Assembly: GCA_029204225.1 (NCBI GenBank)
Contig: CM055095.1
Coordinates: 9,950,243 to 10,014,242, forward strand
Direction of reading: 5' to 3'
Origin: Diphasiastrum complanatum
Lineage: Eukaryota; Streptophyta; Lycopodiopsida; Lycopodiales; Lycopodiaceae
Length of the DNA stretch: 64,000 nucleotides
Shown: positions 32,025 through 44,891 of the stretch, piece after piece
Numbering within the stretch: the first letter of the stretch is position 1
How the letters are laid out: each line of letters begins with the position of its first letter
Program-made: the position numbers and the translations under genes
Notes under the pieces: generated by a model
Told to the model about the DNA's origin: nothing
What the model saw: the letters and a program-made list of their open reading frames with translations, nothing else
The model's database searches: none

Positions 32025-32032
32025 AGACATAC
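32025..32032. repeat. Target-site duplication, right copy
   Basis: AGACATAC, partner of 20,724-20,731. Confidence 0.7.
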
Positions 32033-32830
32033 CTTCCCATTCTAGAAAAGTAACCCATTTCAATAATCTCACTGTATCTTATCCCAAGGAGAAATCTTGG
32101 AATCCTGCTTTCCAAGTTGAATACTAAATCTAGAATTTCCTGCTAGGACATCAGCCAAATCTGACCGAAGTATCTGTCAATCTTGCACATATCTTTTTAA
32201 GGGATAGATACAAATCAGATTGGATCTCAGAAAAGCTTAACTAATTAACCTCTCCAATCCGGCTTAAGGCATCTACGACACGGCCTTCTAGTACTTAATG
32301 TCATAATGAAATTCTTGGAGCAACTCTGCCACCTGGCTTTATGACCCCGAAGGTCAAGTGCATCACAAATATACCTTAGTGCTTAGTGATCAGTCACACT
32401 TGCAAATCTAGAGCCATCTAAATAAATGACCTTACGAACCTTATTCGGGTCAATTTTCAACCCACGGACTAAAATAATGTGACCATTATATTCTAGTCTT
32501 GTCTGGAAGAATTCAGACTTGGGTTCTTTGGTTTAGAGCTTCTCTTGTCTTAGTAACCTCAAGACAGTCCTTAGATGCTCCTCTAAAGTTCTACTATAGA
32601 TGAGAATATCATCCAACTAAACTATCACAAACTTCCCCAAATACGGACGAAGAAGATCGTTCATCATTTGTTGGAAAGTCGCAAGGGCATTAGCCGACCC
32701 AAACGGCAAAACCAGAAACTCATAATGGTCGTACCTCGTCCTAAAGACCCTCTAGTAGCATCACTAAACTCATGTCTAAGCTTCCTAAAGACCCACCTTC
32801 TGACGAGTTATCCTCCCTTAGATTATTAGT
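32033..32830 (-). pseudogene. Ty3/gypsy reverse transcriptase and RNase H, right part of the split element
   Basis: Minus strand. From about 32,760: [20 protein letters not shown], then DDILIYS (the catalytic YxDD region, preceded by a stop), LEEHLRTVLRLLRQEKL, then LEYNGHIIL. Towards 32,040 it continues into RNase H-like sequence. Stops interrupt every frame. Together with the integrase at 19.7-20.7 kb this forms one gypsy pol in the correct order, split by element Z. Confidence 0.85.
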
Positions 32831-33520
32831 CATTAGTGCGAGTTACATGTTATAATTGCATAGGTTGCATTCTTTATGGTACACAAAATCTTTTAACTAG
32901 CATAAATAAGAATTACAATCCACATCACTCATGCATTCAACTGTTTCCATAGCAAAAAATAAATATGAGGGAGAACATCAACAGTTCCAAAAAGTGTACC
33001 CTCCCATAAGGCAAGCTACTCCAACAAGTTTCTAGAACCTTTGCACAAAATCTGAAATTTTTTGGATGGCTCCCTTCCGTTAGAGAGAGAGGGGGTGGAG
33101 CCACCTAAACCCCTATGAGGAAGCTCCTCAAGCACATGCCACATAGGAAAGTATCAGGTGTCACCATAAGCTTGAGGTATTTGGCCACATAAGCCCACTT
33201 GGACTAAACTTAGTTAAGTTACAAAAGGCGGGGACAAAGTATTTTTTATGAATTACCCCCACTACAACTGTACAATTTGCAGTAACTAAGTTTCACTAGC
33301 CATTAGGGGTAAATAGGCATTAAAATCATCTTTGTAAATCGATGTATGTATTGGCAAAGTCACATGCTTGTAATTTAAATAAAGACATTTGAGTCTCATT
33401 AAGAGTCTGTTAAATTCACCTCCTTCCTAGCAGCCTTCTATGGCTTGCACCACTAATCTCCACCATGTTCCCTGATAGGTTGGAATTTGTTCACACAATG
33501 AGATAGGGACATTGCCATGC
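32831..33520. other. No gene recognised; upstream part of the split gypsy
   Basis: AT-rich, with no usable frame. By position it should be decayed gag/leader or untranslated sequence of the minus-strand gypsy element. Confidence 0.3.
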
Positions 33521-33524
33521 CAAT

Positions 33525-33850
33525 CAATTGTAAGAATTGACAAGTCAAAGGGTCACATATCCTATGTTGTGTGTAGACACCACGAGGAATAACACGGTGT
33601 CAAGATGATTTTGGTAGCTCTTCCATGTCAATGGTCATGCCTATGTGTTAGGACTGCTGCCACGAAGCATGAGCTGCTGGCAACTTTGCATGCACCATGT
33701 TAATTCAGAGTATCTGAGCTAAAAGGGGGGGGAGGGGGGGGGGGGCTGAGGGGAGGGATGAGCGGATATATGTGCAAGCCTGAGGAATCAATAAGGCGAA
33801 TACAATTTCATCTTGTTGTGTTCCATCATAGTTTGTAACAGAAGGCCTCT
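33525..33850. repeat. Right copy of the diverged direct repeat (probable LTR)
   Basis: Partner of 19,395-19,690, same orientation. It contains a G-rich run at 33,725-33,755. Confidence 0.5.
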
Positions 33851-36850
33851 ACAATAAGAACCTAATAGGAATTGTCTTCTAATATGAACACCTCACACAG
33901 CAAATACCTCATTGGTTCAAGACTTAATAAATCCTATCAAGCTTTGCAGAAAATATGTTGCCCTAATATGAAAGTTAAAGCACGGTCCATTTATTTCTTT
34001 AAAGTAGAGTCAAAAGCTTCAATAATCCACATTAAAAGAGGAGTGGCAACTATATACACGTATTGGAACTCAAACTTATCAACACAAGCAATACTCGCAA
34101 TACAAGCGATAATTGGTTATGATTGATGGTCAAAAGCATGTGCAGTGAAATCTAAAGGTTTTGCTCACAGTAATATGCAACCAGTGGATCATGTTTCTGA
34201 AGTTCTTTGGCTCGTTGTAGAAAAGGAAGCAACAATTTTGCAGGTTCCGCTTCTCCCATCGTTTCTTTGCAAGCCGGAAGGAAGAGAGAGATCGATTGCA
34301 GGATCCGATTACGACGGTAGATTAATCAAATCGATGGTTAGAGCGCCCTAGATGCGTCTGCCGCAAGCAAAAATCTGGAAAACCGCAAAGAAAAGAAGCA
34401 AACTGATGGATGAGTTCCAACTTCCAAGCTATTATACAAAGGCGCAACAAGGAATTCTCTCTTTCTTCGACAAGAAGCAACAAAGAGGGAGCATCTATTG
34501 TAGAGTGCGTGTGGGGTCGGGGCTCGAAATTTGATGTCTCACCTGGCATTCACCATCACTTGCGAGCTTCATCGTGAACTCTATCCCTGAGTTGTTCATT
34601 TCAAACTCCATGGTTTGTGAGCAATTTTCGAGCCATTTCTAAAGGAATTTGTGTTGCATATTTTTAAAGCAATTTATGGAGCATTTGTAGAGCATATAGT
34701 TGCAACTTGAAGTTTGGATATGATATGGAGTGGTATCTCATAGAAGTTTTTTTGGGGGGAAAGATGGCTTTCCTTAAGGGGAACTACCCGGGGGGGCATC
34801 CTTTCTCCTCGTAAAATCTGTTTTTCTTTTTTTTTAATTTTCCACTTTTTGGGTAGAAGGTGTGTGTGTTAAAAAAAAGGTGATTTTTTTTATGTGCACG
34901 TAAAAAGGTAAATGTTTTTCATGCACCTTTCGGGTAGACGATGCGTATAAAAAAAGGTAATTTTTTTACAGGCACATAAAAAAAACTTTACCATAAAAAA
35001 TGTTAAAACTGATTTGACAAAGGGGGAAGGCCCCCTTCTGAGGCCCTTCCACCCTGGAAGCCCCTTCCTCGGGCAGAAAGGTCGTGGAAGGGACCTTCCT
35101 CCGCCTTAAATCAGGTCTGCAATTTTTCGAAGTGCCTATTTCTCATTTCACGAGACGATGGTTGTCTGTATTTGCAAAAATCTCTCTCTTTAGGGTATTT
35201 GCTAGCACCAGAGTCAAGAAGATGCGCTGCTTCAAGTTCTTGCTAGCACCGAAGTGAAGAAGATGCGTTGCTTCTGAGTATTTGTAGCAGCAACACTATT
35301 AGATGCGTTGATCAAAGATTTCTGCTTTCTTCAATGGATTATTCCACAATTCGTGGTCAATGCTATGAGATGGTTATTGGTCATGTTCAGCTCTATGCAC
35401 ATTAGGGCCGTCCATCCATGTGGTTCTTTTCGTTTTGAAAATTTGTGGGAGGCATGGCAAGTGGTTATTTCCATTACATTTGTTTCAGCTCCTTATATGT
35501 TGATGAGAGAATAGATTTACAAACAAGCTCTGATGCTAATAAACAATCGCTTGAATGAAATCATGATTGATCTTGGAGCAAAATATTAGGGGCCTACATA
35601 GGTATGAAAGTTTTCTTCTAATTCTTTAAAGCTCTTCCTCTATCATCACAAAAAATCCTACAATAAGTTTTCTTGAATGAGCTGTCAGGTTTGCTTATTG
35701 GTTTAGTTGACCACTCATACAACCCAATGGTTTTCAACGGTTTTGTAGAGCATAATGTAAACATGTATGGTTGGCACATAATGTAGACTTATACATCGTT
35801 TTTTGGCACATAAATACTTGTAAATAATAAGCTACATATTCTCATGATTGACTTCATATTTGAGCTTATTGTATTTTAGTATCTTTAATGCACATTCTTT
35901 GCAACTTCCATTTTTTTAGGTGGACTTACTGTTTTTTACTATAAATGTTATGTTTGGAGCATAAGGCAATGTGTGTTTGGCATGTAAAATACATGTAAAT
36001 AGTAAGCTACATATGTTTTTTATTTATTCCAAGCTTAGAATTAAGTTATTAACTTGTAAATATTGTAAACACTAAGCCATATATATTTCCAACTGATTTT
36101 GAGCTTCATCCAAAGTAAGTGCTAAGCTACATATGTTTTTTATTTATTTCAAGCTTAACTTGAGTTATTAACTTGTAAATATTGTAAACACTAAGCCATA
36201 TATATTTTTCAGCTAATTTTGAGCTTAAACTAAACTTTGATGTCTATTTTTGACATGTGAATACTTATAAACACTTCTTTTAGGATTGTCTCCCCCGGGG
36301 ATCATTTTAGCTAAAAAATGTTCTCAAAAGTGAAAATCGGCAGCGTCCCTTCGACAATTTGAGTTGTATGTAAATAGTGAGGGATGTGGCATGTTCCTCA
36401 ATTGATGAGAGTTGTCTAGGTTATTATAGGTACAAAAGAGGAGATGTATCCTAGATACAATCTATGAACCCATTAGTTCACATAGACCTTAGCCATACAG
36501 CTCTCTTAATGTATATTGGAGTTTATGTGAGTTTCTATGGATTGGTTACCACGAGTCAATGTGTGAGTCCAAATATGTTTAACCAAATCTTAGGCACAAT
36601 TGTTTGTCCCCATCGATTTTTTTCGATATAACATGGTATGTTTGGAACATCTTTGAGACTTGATAGATATGGCCTGAGAACTTCATTCAAAAAATCTTCT
36701 TCTACCCATCAAATGGATCAATGAAAACACCATTGCCATGTAAATACATGCAATCTTTGAAAGGGGCATCATTAATCAACAGTGTATTGATCAATAACAC
36801 TCAACAACAGGTCTTCCATAGATAAGTCAATGGCTTTATAAAAGCTTGAA
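33851..36850. other. Gene-poor AT-rich region with small tandem repeats
   Basis: Frames up to 84 codons only, none recognisable. Notable repeats: two copies of a 45-base unit (GCTAGCACC-AAGAAGATGCG) at 35,202-35,281, and a 120-base unit at 36,005-36,240. A C/G-homopolymer-rich stretch at 34,780-35,110 has no evident function. Confidence 0.4.
36005..36240. repeat. 120-bp tandem duplication
   Basis: Two adjacent copies, both beginning AAGCTACATATGTTTTTT and ending with a GCCATATATATTT-TTTTGAGCTT phrase, with a few differences. Confidence 0.85.
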
Positions 36851-36854
36851 CTCA

Positions 36855-37950
36855 TCATTTACCAGACATTGACTTTGTGGCAATTAAACATTTTGTTTGA
36901 TCCCAAATCATATGAAAGCTATATTGTTGATTTCCAATTATGTTCAAGTATTCAACATTATGTTGAATATTTTTCATTGTTATAGAATCCCAGATACCAA
37001 CCTTAAGATTATTAAAGAGATTATCCAAAAATGTGGTTGCTCCATTCCATAATTGAATGGTGTGATCTCCATGCATGATGTACACAACCTTATTACTTGG
37101 TTTGCCTTGTCATTTTTTCACAAGCAATTCGTTCAAGTTAAGTATTATGTCTTTCATAGGAGAAGAGCTCGCAAGTATTCCAATCCTGCAATACAATCAT
37201 GGTTCAAATTAACATAAACAAAGTGAAGCTAGTTGTTAATGAGGAATAAACAAAATATACATTATCTCTTCACAATATGTCCAGATAAGAAAAATCATTG
37301 AATTATTATGCATTGTAATAATACCACAAACTTTAATCTATAAAAGTTCCAAATTCATTGACAGACAACACAATCCATTTCATCAAAAATTTGTTGCAGC
37401 TCTACAACAATATAAGAATATGCATATTGTCTAAGTAATATTTGTCCAATAGGTAGTCTAAACTGTTGAATAACTTGGACTATTACGTGGTCTTCTTTTT
37501 CAATTCCCAATGTGGAACATGAATCAACAATAGAACATTCAACTGACTGTATTTGTTGGAAGTCATTGTCAACACATTCAAGATTCACTTTGATGCATGT
37601 TTTTGTCATTCACAATCTTTTCAATTGTTGCGTTTTTGTCATCATTTGGAAAGCCTTGTAGTTGAGATTGTGTTCATGTTATAGCCACAATTTCACGAAC
37701 ATACATGCTTCTCTTTACTTTTGTATTGTCAACACAAAATTGCTAACATGTTTGAACGTTGTTTTTCACGAGTGAATCACTTTTTGACAAGCCCAGACAA
37801 TCTTTGACACAAATTTGAAGGTTACAAAAATTTGAAGTCTCCAATTCAATGTCATCCATACTTGAAGGTTGGTGAATGTGTAGTGATGCTATTAAATAAC
37901 ACAAGCATACAAATCTTGAATCAAAATTTTCACAGTGCAAACATTAACCA
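36855..37950 (-). pseudogene. Unrecognised coding-like relic, possibly three exons
   Basis: Minus strand. Three open pieces: 37,940-37,743 (MDDIELETSNFCNLQICVKD), 37,609-37,355 (CVDNDFQQIQSVECSIVDSC, then QFRLPIGQILLRQYAYSYIV) and 37,182-36,855. The last follows an AG acceptor and reads GILASSSPMKDIILNLNELL, one in-frame TGA, then VVYIMHGDHTIQLWNGA and VEYLNIIGNQQYSFHMIWDQ. Alternating hydrophobic pattern and phrases such as YLNIIGN recall OB-fold proteins, but I cannot name the gene. Codon-like composition and an acceptor suggest a decayed host gene or gene fragment rather than noise. Confidence 0.4.
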
Positions 37951-40900
37951 AAGAGTAGAAAGGGCAAAGCAAAATTTTACGTGTGTAGCACAAGAGCTTA
38001 TATGTCAAAATTACTCATCTAAATCAAAGTTTTGAAAGAAACACCAGCACTTGTTACTTTGTGAATCCAAAACTTTTCAAAGACAATAGTAGTTTATCAT
38101 AAATTGTAATTTGGATAAATACCAACTACTTAATTAAGCATTTAAGCAAATGACATATGACTCTTGTCAAAATTAACTTCATAACAAATAAATATTAGTG
38201 TCACTTTTGTTTCGAGCAAAGTTGAAGCTAAGCGCATCTAAAACCTAGCTCAAATTATAAATACTTAAGAATAGTTTTTACGTGAACATTTTGAAATACA
38301 CAAAGTCAGTTTTAAAATTAAAACTAAAATAGATTATGAAACATTCAGTAGAAGATATTTACTCAAAGCAAAAGTCATATGAAGTTTAAGATTGTGTACT
38401 AAGTTAAAGACAACTTTCAGTTTACATACTTTTGATGCACTTAAATCATTAATGACTAAATTAGTAAGTGACTAAGAAGCATAATTTTACCAATTCCTAA
38501 GATTATTGTATTCCACAATAAGCCAAACAAAAATCAAACCACATTTTTTGTCATAGACTTTTGATATCATGATATGGTGTATTACAATAAATGAGTTATA
38601 CTCCAAAACAATTAAGAGCAAGCATCATATGCTACATTAAGGTTTAGCTTCAACTCAAACCAGATTCAAGTTGAGACTGATTTATGATTATTTTCAGCTC
38701 AAACTTGATTTAAATAAAAGCCAAAACCTTAAATTTAGTATATGCATAAATGCCTATACACCTAATTTTGACTAACTATATGCCCATATGTTTTATAGAA
38801 TATTAAGCTTTGATATATGTACATCATAAAAGGCTACTTTCAAATGACTATGCATATGATTCATGGCATAGTAGGCTGGATATGTGCAAATTAATAAGCA
38901 TAAATTTCATAGCATGGAAAAGCTACCACAATGGTAGTTGACTATGCAAATACATGTGCCTTTAACTAACAATGCATTTCAAATGATTATGTATAATGTA
39001 TGACATTATCTTTCAAAACGACTACTTGACTTGGCATAACACATAAAAACTGTTGTAAACTTGGTTTTAAAATACGCGTTATGCAAATGACTATGCACGG
39101 TAGGCTTGATATATGCAAATCATGCGATTTGTGAGTTCAAATTGAATCCAGTTCATGTTGAAGCTAAACCCTAAATGTCATCTATGTGCTAAATGTATAG
39201 GACCCCGTATAAACATAGATGTACTATGCATTGGTTGAAACTAATGGAGTTTAATCTTACTCCTCCTCACCTAAACTCTATCTTCTGAGTACTCTTATGC
39301 AATGTAAGTACTCACTATCTACAATAATCTACAAAAATGAACTATTATTCGAGAGAGTCTGTTATTTTACAAGCATATTTGAATAGTTTGTAGAAATACA
39401 CAGATATTCAAAGCAGGGCAACGACGTCGAATCAACACGATTGAAACTATCAGCGCTATTGGCATTGTTGTCGCTATCGGCAGTCAAACTATCTGCATTG
39501 TCCACGATTGGCATTGTCGAACTATCGGCATTGTCGATATCATCGAACTATCAGATGTGTACCACTCAAAATGAAGCTCTTCCTTTGAAACAATCTATGT
39601 TACCATTCGAACATGCTACTATATTAGTGTTATCTTGTAAATACTACATCGTGCTTAACACATGTTCACAATAACAAGTTAGACACGATCTCTGTAATTT
39701 TGTATGTGTACACAACAAATCAGAGTAAGCAACAGCTACGAGAATTAGGGTTGAAGTAAGAACTCGATTGTATTAGGTTATCTAACTCTTTAGAATCAGA
39801 TATCAAGAGAGAGTGAGAGTAATTCAACAACATAGATAGATTGCTTCATCTGTAATAAACATAGTAGGATCACAACGCTTAGCGCACACACGATTCACCT
39901 TTTCATGATCTGATCAATGTATTATAGCATTTTGATTACGGATGCTCTATTTTGATTCACACGCATTAGAATTGTCGAATGCTCTCTTATTCTTTTCTCT
40001 TTCTGTATCTGATATTAACGCTCCACTGATTGACGTGGAATATCTGACTCAAAGATAGCATGACTATCACATACGTCTAATTTTTCGCTCTCTTCATGGT
40101 TGTCCAAGACACCTATTTAGATATTCTACTAATCATATGAATGATTAGTTCTATTCGATTTATGTAGTATTTCATTCTTTTTCTTTGTTTGAGAAATAAG
40201 CTCAATTTGGGCTTACACCCCGCTGCGCTATCAAGCATGTCCTCTAATGCCCAATTGTGGCTTCAATGACTAGCACACTTGAATATGAGAGCTATCTTGT
40301 ACATGCATCATAATAGTATGGTCAAGGATATGAGCATAATTGTTGTCTCCACATTTCAAAAGTGGAATAGCTCTGAGGTTCTATATTCTCCACACCTTAC
40401 ATGCTATTTATAATCGAAAGTGATGACTCTCTCTCATATCTCTAGATTCATTTGGCCTAACTTATCCAAAATTTGACCTAAAGTAGTCATATTCAAAAAT
40501 CCGCCCAACACCTTTGATTCTTAAAGAAAGTAGTCGCTATACAACTAGGCCTAGGTCATTTTTGTGTTAGCTACGAGAATGCCATATCAATTTGACCATA
40601 CTATTCACATGTCTGAGTAGTCAGAGAGCAAAGAAATAGTACATGGGTGCACAAAAAGCATGATAAGAGCATACAAAACCCTCATAACACCATGCATGGC
40701 GAACATATTCATAATACCAACATGCAGCTCAATAATAAATCCATCTTGCTAGAACTAAATCTATATTATTACAACGTCGACAAAAATATTTCTAGTAAAG
40801 TGCTAGCTTGAATAGCATACACATGTGTCTATGTTGGGTCCAATGCGGTCATGCGTGTGCCACGTGTTGTTGCATGTGTCAAGACTTGGTCTCGTTAGTG

Positions 40901-42160
40901 GCAGCCTTGCCATATAGGACCCAAAAGAGAATATACGTATATATTTCAGTTTGAAAGTATGAAATAAGTGTAGTGTGTGATCCTTCCTCTTGAGATATTT
41001 GAGATGCTTATCTCTATGGTAAAGTTGCCATCCCTTTATTTTGTTATTTTTTTGACAATCTGAACGTGTAGATGAGTAGGTAGGAAATTACATTGTAGTG
41101 CTTTTCTATTTGTGGTATTAAAGCCCATTGATGGTCGAAACATAATCAAAGGATTCTATGGACCAGAATGAGATTTTTTGGCAATGTAGTAGACTAAGCA
41201 AGCTAATTCAGTAGAATCGCTTGAGTGGAGCCATTTTCTCAATCGATCTAGAAACTGTTGCTGAGGGAGGTCAATGGATTTGAGGTTGAGAAAAGTTCAC
41301 TTTTTTTCTAAAAGTTGAGATTTCGCTACACAAAATCATGGATCTTGAGTTGTAGGAAGTGGTATAGGGTGACCCTACTTGCAAAAGGCCATACACATCC
41401 ACAATGTATGCACTGAAATTTATGAGATATAAGGGTTGTAGTCTCCATCTCCATATAGGGTTTTAGCAAAGTAAAGGAGGAAGACGAGCCTCACGAAGGT
41501 CTTACGTGCCCAACCACTCTACCAGTGTAGCATTCTAAAGTGTGTGGTGTTTTCATGTGCATGTAGTGAGGGCCCTCGGATCATGCTCGCTGAAAATTCA
41601 TGGTCCATTCAAAATGATCTAGGGTTGTCGGATCGTCCTCCACCAATGGATCTTGAAAAATATATTATTTTGAAGAGTTGAAGAGGTCCAAAGTTCAAAG
41701 AGCCCTTCAATTTTTTAAAAATCATCACTCTAAAACAGTGAAGATGCTCAAAGTGCAGGGAGTTTGACGAGACTTCAAGCTGGAATTTGAGTTCATTTTT
41801 TAGTTTTCCCTTTACCTCTTTACTTGAAAAAAAAATGGTCTAAATTGTTCCAAATTCAACCAAATTCATGGCAGCAACTAGCTAGTTGGTTCTTCGACAA
41901 AGAAAAAAATAGAGGAGTTTTTTCTCAGGGAGATGCTTGGACTACGTTAAACATTATAAATCGATCAATGAATAATCATGTGGTTGTACACATTAGTGAT
42001 GCGACTACTCCAAGATGAGGAAACGATATGAGACCTCAAATGCTTCATGTATTTTGTCCTCAAAATCAAAATGAATAGTATTAGGATGAAGACCAATGAC
42101 AATATGATGAGCTACTTTACATGCATAAAGACATTAAGAGAGGATTTTCATTCTGTTGGA
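37951..42160. other. Gene-poor AT-rich region
   Basis: No protein of known type on either strand. Near 41,124 TGGTATTAAAGCC resembles a copia primer site (3 mismatches to TGGTATCAGAGCC), after a possible short LTR beginning TGTTGGGTCC near 40,832. The sequence after it is full of stops. A CTATCGGCATTGTCG repeat lies at 39,440-39,550. Confidence 0.3.
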
Positions 42161-42329
42161 GAAGTTTCGGTTCGTTTCGTTTCGTTTCATCTAGTTTCGT
42201 TTTGTTTCATTTCAGAGTTTGATTAATATTTGCAATTTGTGTTCCATTTATTAGTTCCACATCAATGGTATCAAAGCCCTTGTCATAGTCTGACATAGCC
42301 GCAAAGCTATCATCAATAGGCATGCTATC

Positions 42330-43003
42330 TTCGTCCATCGAGGATAGCCTAACTCTTGACCTGGCTACAATTTCTAAAGCAAAAGAGATATGGGATACAT
42401 TACTCTCAAGATTTCAAACGAAATCACGCAGTTAGATCATCATGCTTGAAGATCAGCTGACAAACTTGAAATGGGATGGTAAAGACCTCAATTCCTTCAT
42501 TAGGAAAATGAAGGATCTATTCCTTTCACTACACAATTCTGGAGCAGAAAATGCTATATCAATAGAGAAGCAACTTATCTAACTGTTGAGAGCTTTACCA
42601 AGATCCTTCAAGACAACCAGAATGATGCTAGCAAAAGATCCTACTATGACACTCGAAAAGGTTGTTGTCGTTCGAGAACAAGTCGAAGCTCGAGAGCACC
42701 TTGATCACAAGGATGCTTCTGACCAGGCCCTCTACAACAACAAGGAGAAGACAAAAAGCAATTCAAGCCTAAGAGGGAGTCAGATCGAAAGATCGAAAGC
42801 AAGATCGAGATCAACAAGCAGAAGGAGCCAGCAAAGGCAAATGGAAGAACAAAGGAAAGTCAAAATAGCAGAGTGGAGACAAGAAGACGTGAGATGCAAA
42901 CGCGAAGGACATACTGTCGATTCGTGTTGGCTTAATCCAAAAATTGAGTGTATCCTGCCTTGCAATGTCAGTGACCGTGACCCAAAATTCACTAGGAATT
43001 TTT
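42330..43003 (+). pseudogene. Copia gag of element E
   Basis: Frame with DSLTLDLATISKAKEIWDTL, QLTNLKWDGKDLNSFIRKMK, LLRALPRSFKTTRMML and EKVVVVREQVEAREH, the capsid domain found in copia polyproteins. Two stops occur before the open part (42,586-43,003). The tail is basic with a damaged zinc knuckle (VRCKREGHTVDSCW, first Cys lost). Close relative of the gag of element B at 53.2 kb. Confidence 0.8.
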
Positions 43004-43377
43004 GACAAGCAATGTTTGAAAAGTTGGAAACGACTTTAAGTATGAGTTCTACAAATCATTCGGAATCAGACTGAAGAAACAAAATGTTTCTATTACCAAA
43101 GCTTTGCTAGCTTTCAGCTCTCAGTTTGACAAAAAGACACGAAGTAAAAATGTTCACGAACATCATGACAAAAGACACAAATGCAAAATGTTCGCAAAAG
43201 AAAAATGTTCGTGATACAACAGGAGAAAGTCAGACGACGCGAAAGTCAAACGACTTGAAGCGACATGAAAATCTTCGTGATACTTTTTGACCTTCATGCT
43301 CCAAAGGATAAGGAAGATCATGCAAGTACCATGAAGTACAAAAACCTTGATCTAATATGATGACATCAGCGGAAAAA

Positions 43378-44095
43378 TGTTAGGACATGCCTAACCCACC
43401 TCTCTTGTAATCCATGATTAGATTGTTTAATCCATCTAATCATATATGCTACTATGAATGTATGCAATTACTAGATGTATAAAATACATACAGTAGCTGA
43501 TAGAAAATATATAAAATAGAAGTCCGCTTGTGAGCGAGACAATTTTTGTAAGCAAGATCTACAAAGATCCAAGAAGTCCACTAGTAAGCGAGACGCTACT
43601 CGTGAGAGAACACTATTTTCTTTCACGCCAATGTGTTGTGTGGGTCTGTCATACAGCGCTCGAAATCAAGAGGATCAATAGAAGATATTGTAGCTATTAC
43701 GCACATATCACTTTCAATTTTGTCTGATCTTCAATGAACTATTGTCTGCTATCGCATGTGTATCTCATTCACTTGTTTTTATCAATTCCGCACATTGGTT
43801 CAGTTTTGTTGAATGTTGAATAATCTAAAACGTAGATCAGTAGCGTCTGTCTACTTTCTGGAGGATTGTAGGAATAATATAGCAGGCAGTGACTAGTAGT
43901 CATATTTGAAATCCGTCCGAATTGTTTTTCGTTCGCGATTAATTTGATTTTGCTTCAACAATGTCAATATCATAGCTCGCTCAAGTTTCGCTTTGTTTTG
44001 CTTCGCTTCGTCTAGTTTTGCTTCGTTTCGTTTTGTTTCATTTCCGATCCTGGTTGATATTTGCAATTTGCGTTCCATTTATTAGTTTCGCATCA
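43378..44095 (+). repeat. 3' LTR of copia E, 718 bases
   Basis: TG...CA termini, starting directly after GCGGAAAAA; its end matches the truncated 5' LTR. Confidence 0.75.
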
Positions 44096-44157
44096 CATGC
44101 AATCCTGCATCTAGGCTAATCTAGCACCCCCTTGCTAACCAATAACTAAACACAAGT

Positions 44158-44879
44158 TGTTGAGAAATGAAAAATCATCTATCTTGACTTTAGGCTTCTC
44201 ACAAACTTTTTTCTATGTAAGTTTGTTGTTTCATAAATGTAAATGCCAAATTTGGCATAGAAGAAACTCGAGCTACATAAGTTCTTCAAGTCTAGTTGGT
44301 AATATACAACTTGCATATAGATTGTAGACTTAGAAATGTCATTAATAGGCTTGTAGAAACTCGTGGCATATCACATGCAATGGTTGTAAGTGATCCATAG
44401 TGACATGCAAGGCATGCACAAAGTCAAATGGACACATGCATGATGATTTGTACAATTCTAGTTAAAAAAATGACACTTGGTAAAAGTAGGTAGAAATGCA
44501 TGCATGAGAAGTGACAAATGTCACTAATACTCTAGTTTTCACTTATAGATGTGGATGGAAGATGGATGGATGTGGAAGCTATTTCATGCCATTTTGGACC
44601 TACACTATCATTTGCTTGAATGTTGCTCTCTCTTTCTATCTCTACCTCGAGTTGAGACTCATGCTCATGCATTAAATTCTTGTACTTTTTCTCTTTTGTC
44701 TTTCAAAGCTAACATTCTTTGACTCTTAGCATGCTAGATTGTGATTTAGCCATTATATTCTGTACTAGATCTTGGTATTCAATCTAGAATCAGTTTGTGT
44801 GCTAATCATAAAGCTTAATAAGATCATTCACACTTGAGGATCATTCCCCACACGTGTGAACTTGCTGAAAATTTTGTCA
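44158..44879 (+). repeat. 5' LTR of copia D, 722 bases
   Basis: TGTTGAGAAATG...AATTTTGTCA, followed directly by a perfect primer site. It matches 48,784-49,215. Confidence 0.9.
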
Positions 44880-44891
44880 TGGTATCAGAGC
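44880..44891 (+). promoter_or_regulatory. tRNA-Met primer binding site of copia D
   Basis: TGGTATCAGAGC, 12 of 12 bases matching the plant initiator tRNA-Met complement. Confidence 0.9.

Larger units (their letters stand above)
42160..44095 (+). mobile_element. Copia element E, gag-only
   Basis: A truncated 5' LTR (about 42,165-42,264) ends ...TTCCACATCA, a primer site TGGTATCAAAGCC follows at 42,266-42,278, then about 1.1 kb with a gag relic, then GCGGAAAAA and a full 3' LTR (43,378-44,095, TGTTAGGACA...TTTCGCATCA). The two LTRs share the terminal CGTTTCGTTT-rich block. There is no protease, integrase or reverse transcriptase and no room for them. Confidence 0.8.

Noticed and set aside
36005-36240. 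CRISPR-like or satellite array
   Set aside because: Only two copies of a 120-base unit, directly adjacent, with no spacer structure.
40832-41140. A further copia LTR with primer site
   Set aside because: The primer-like TGGTATTAAAGCC has three mismatches, there is no CA end before it, no partner LTR and no gag after it; mentioned only as a possibility.
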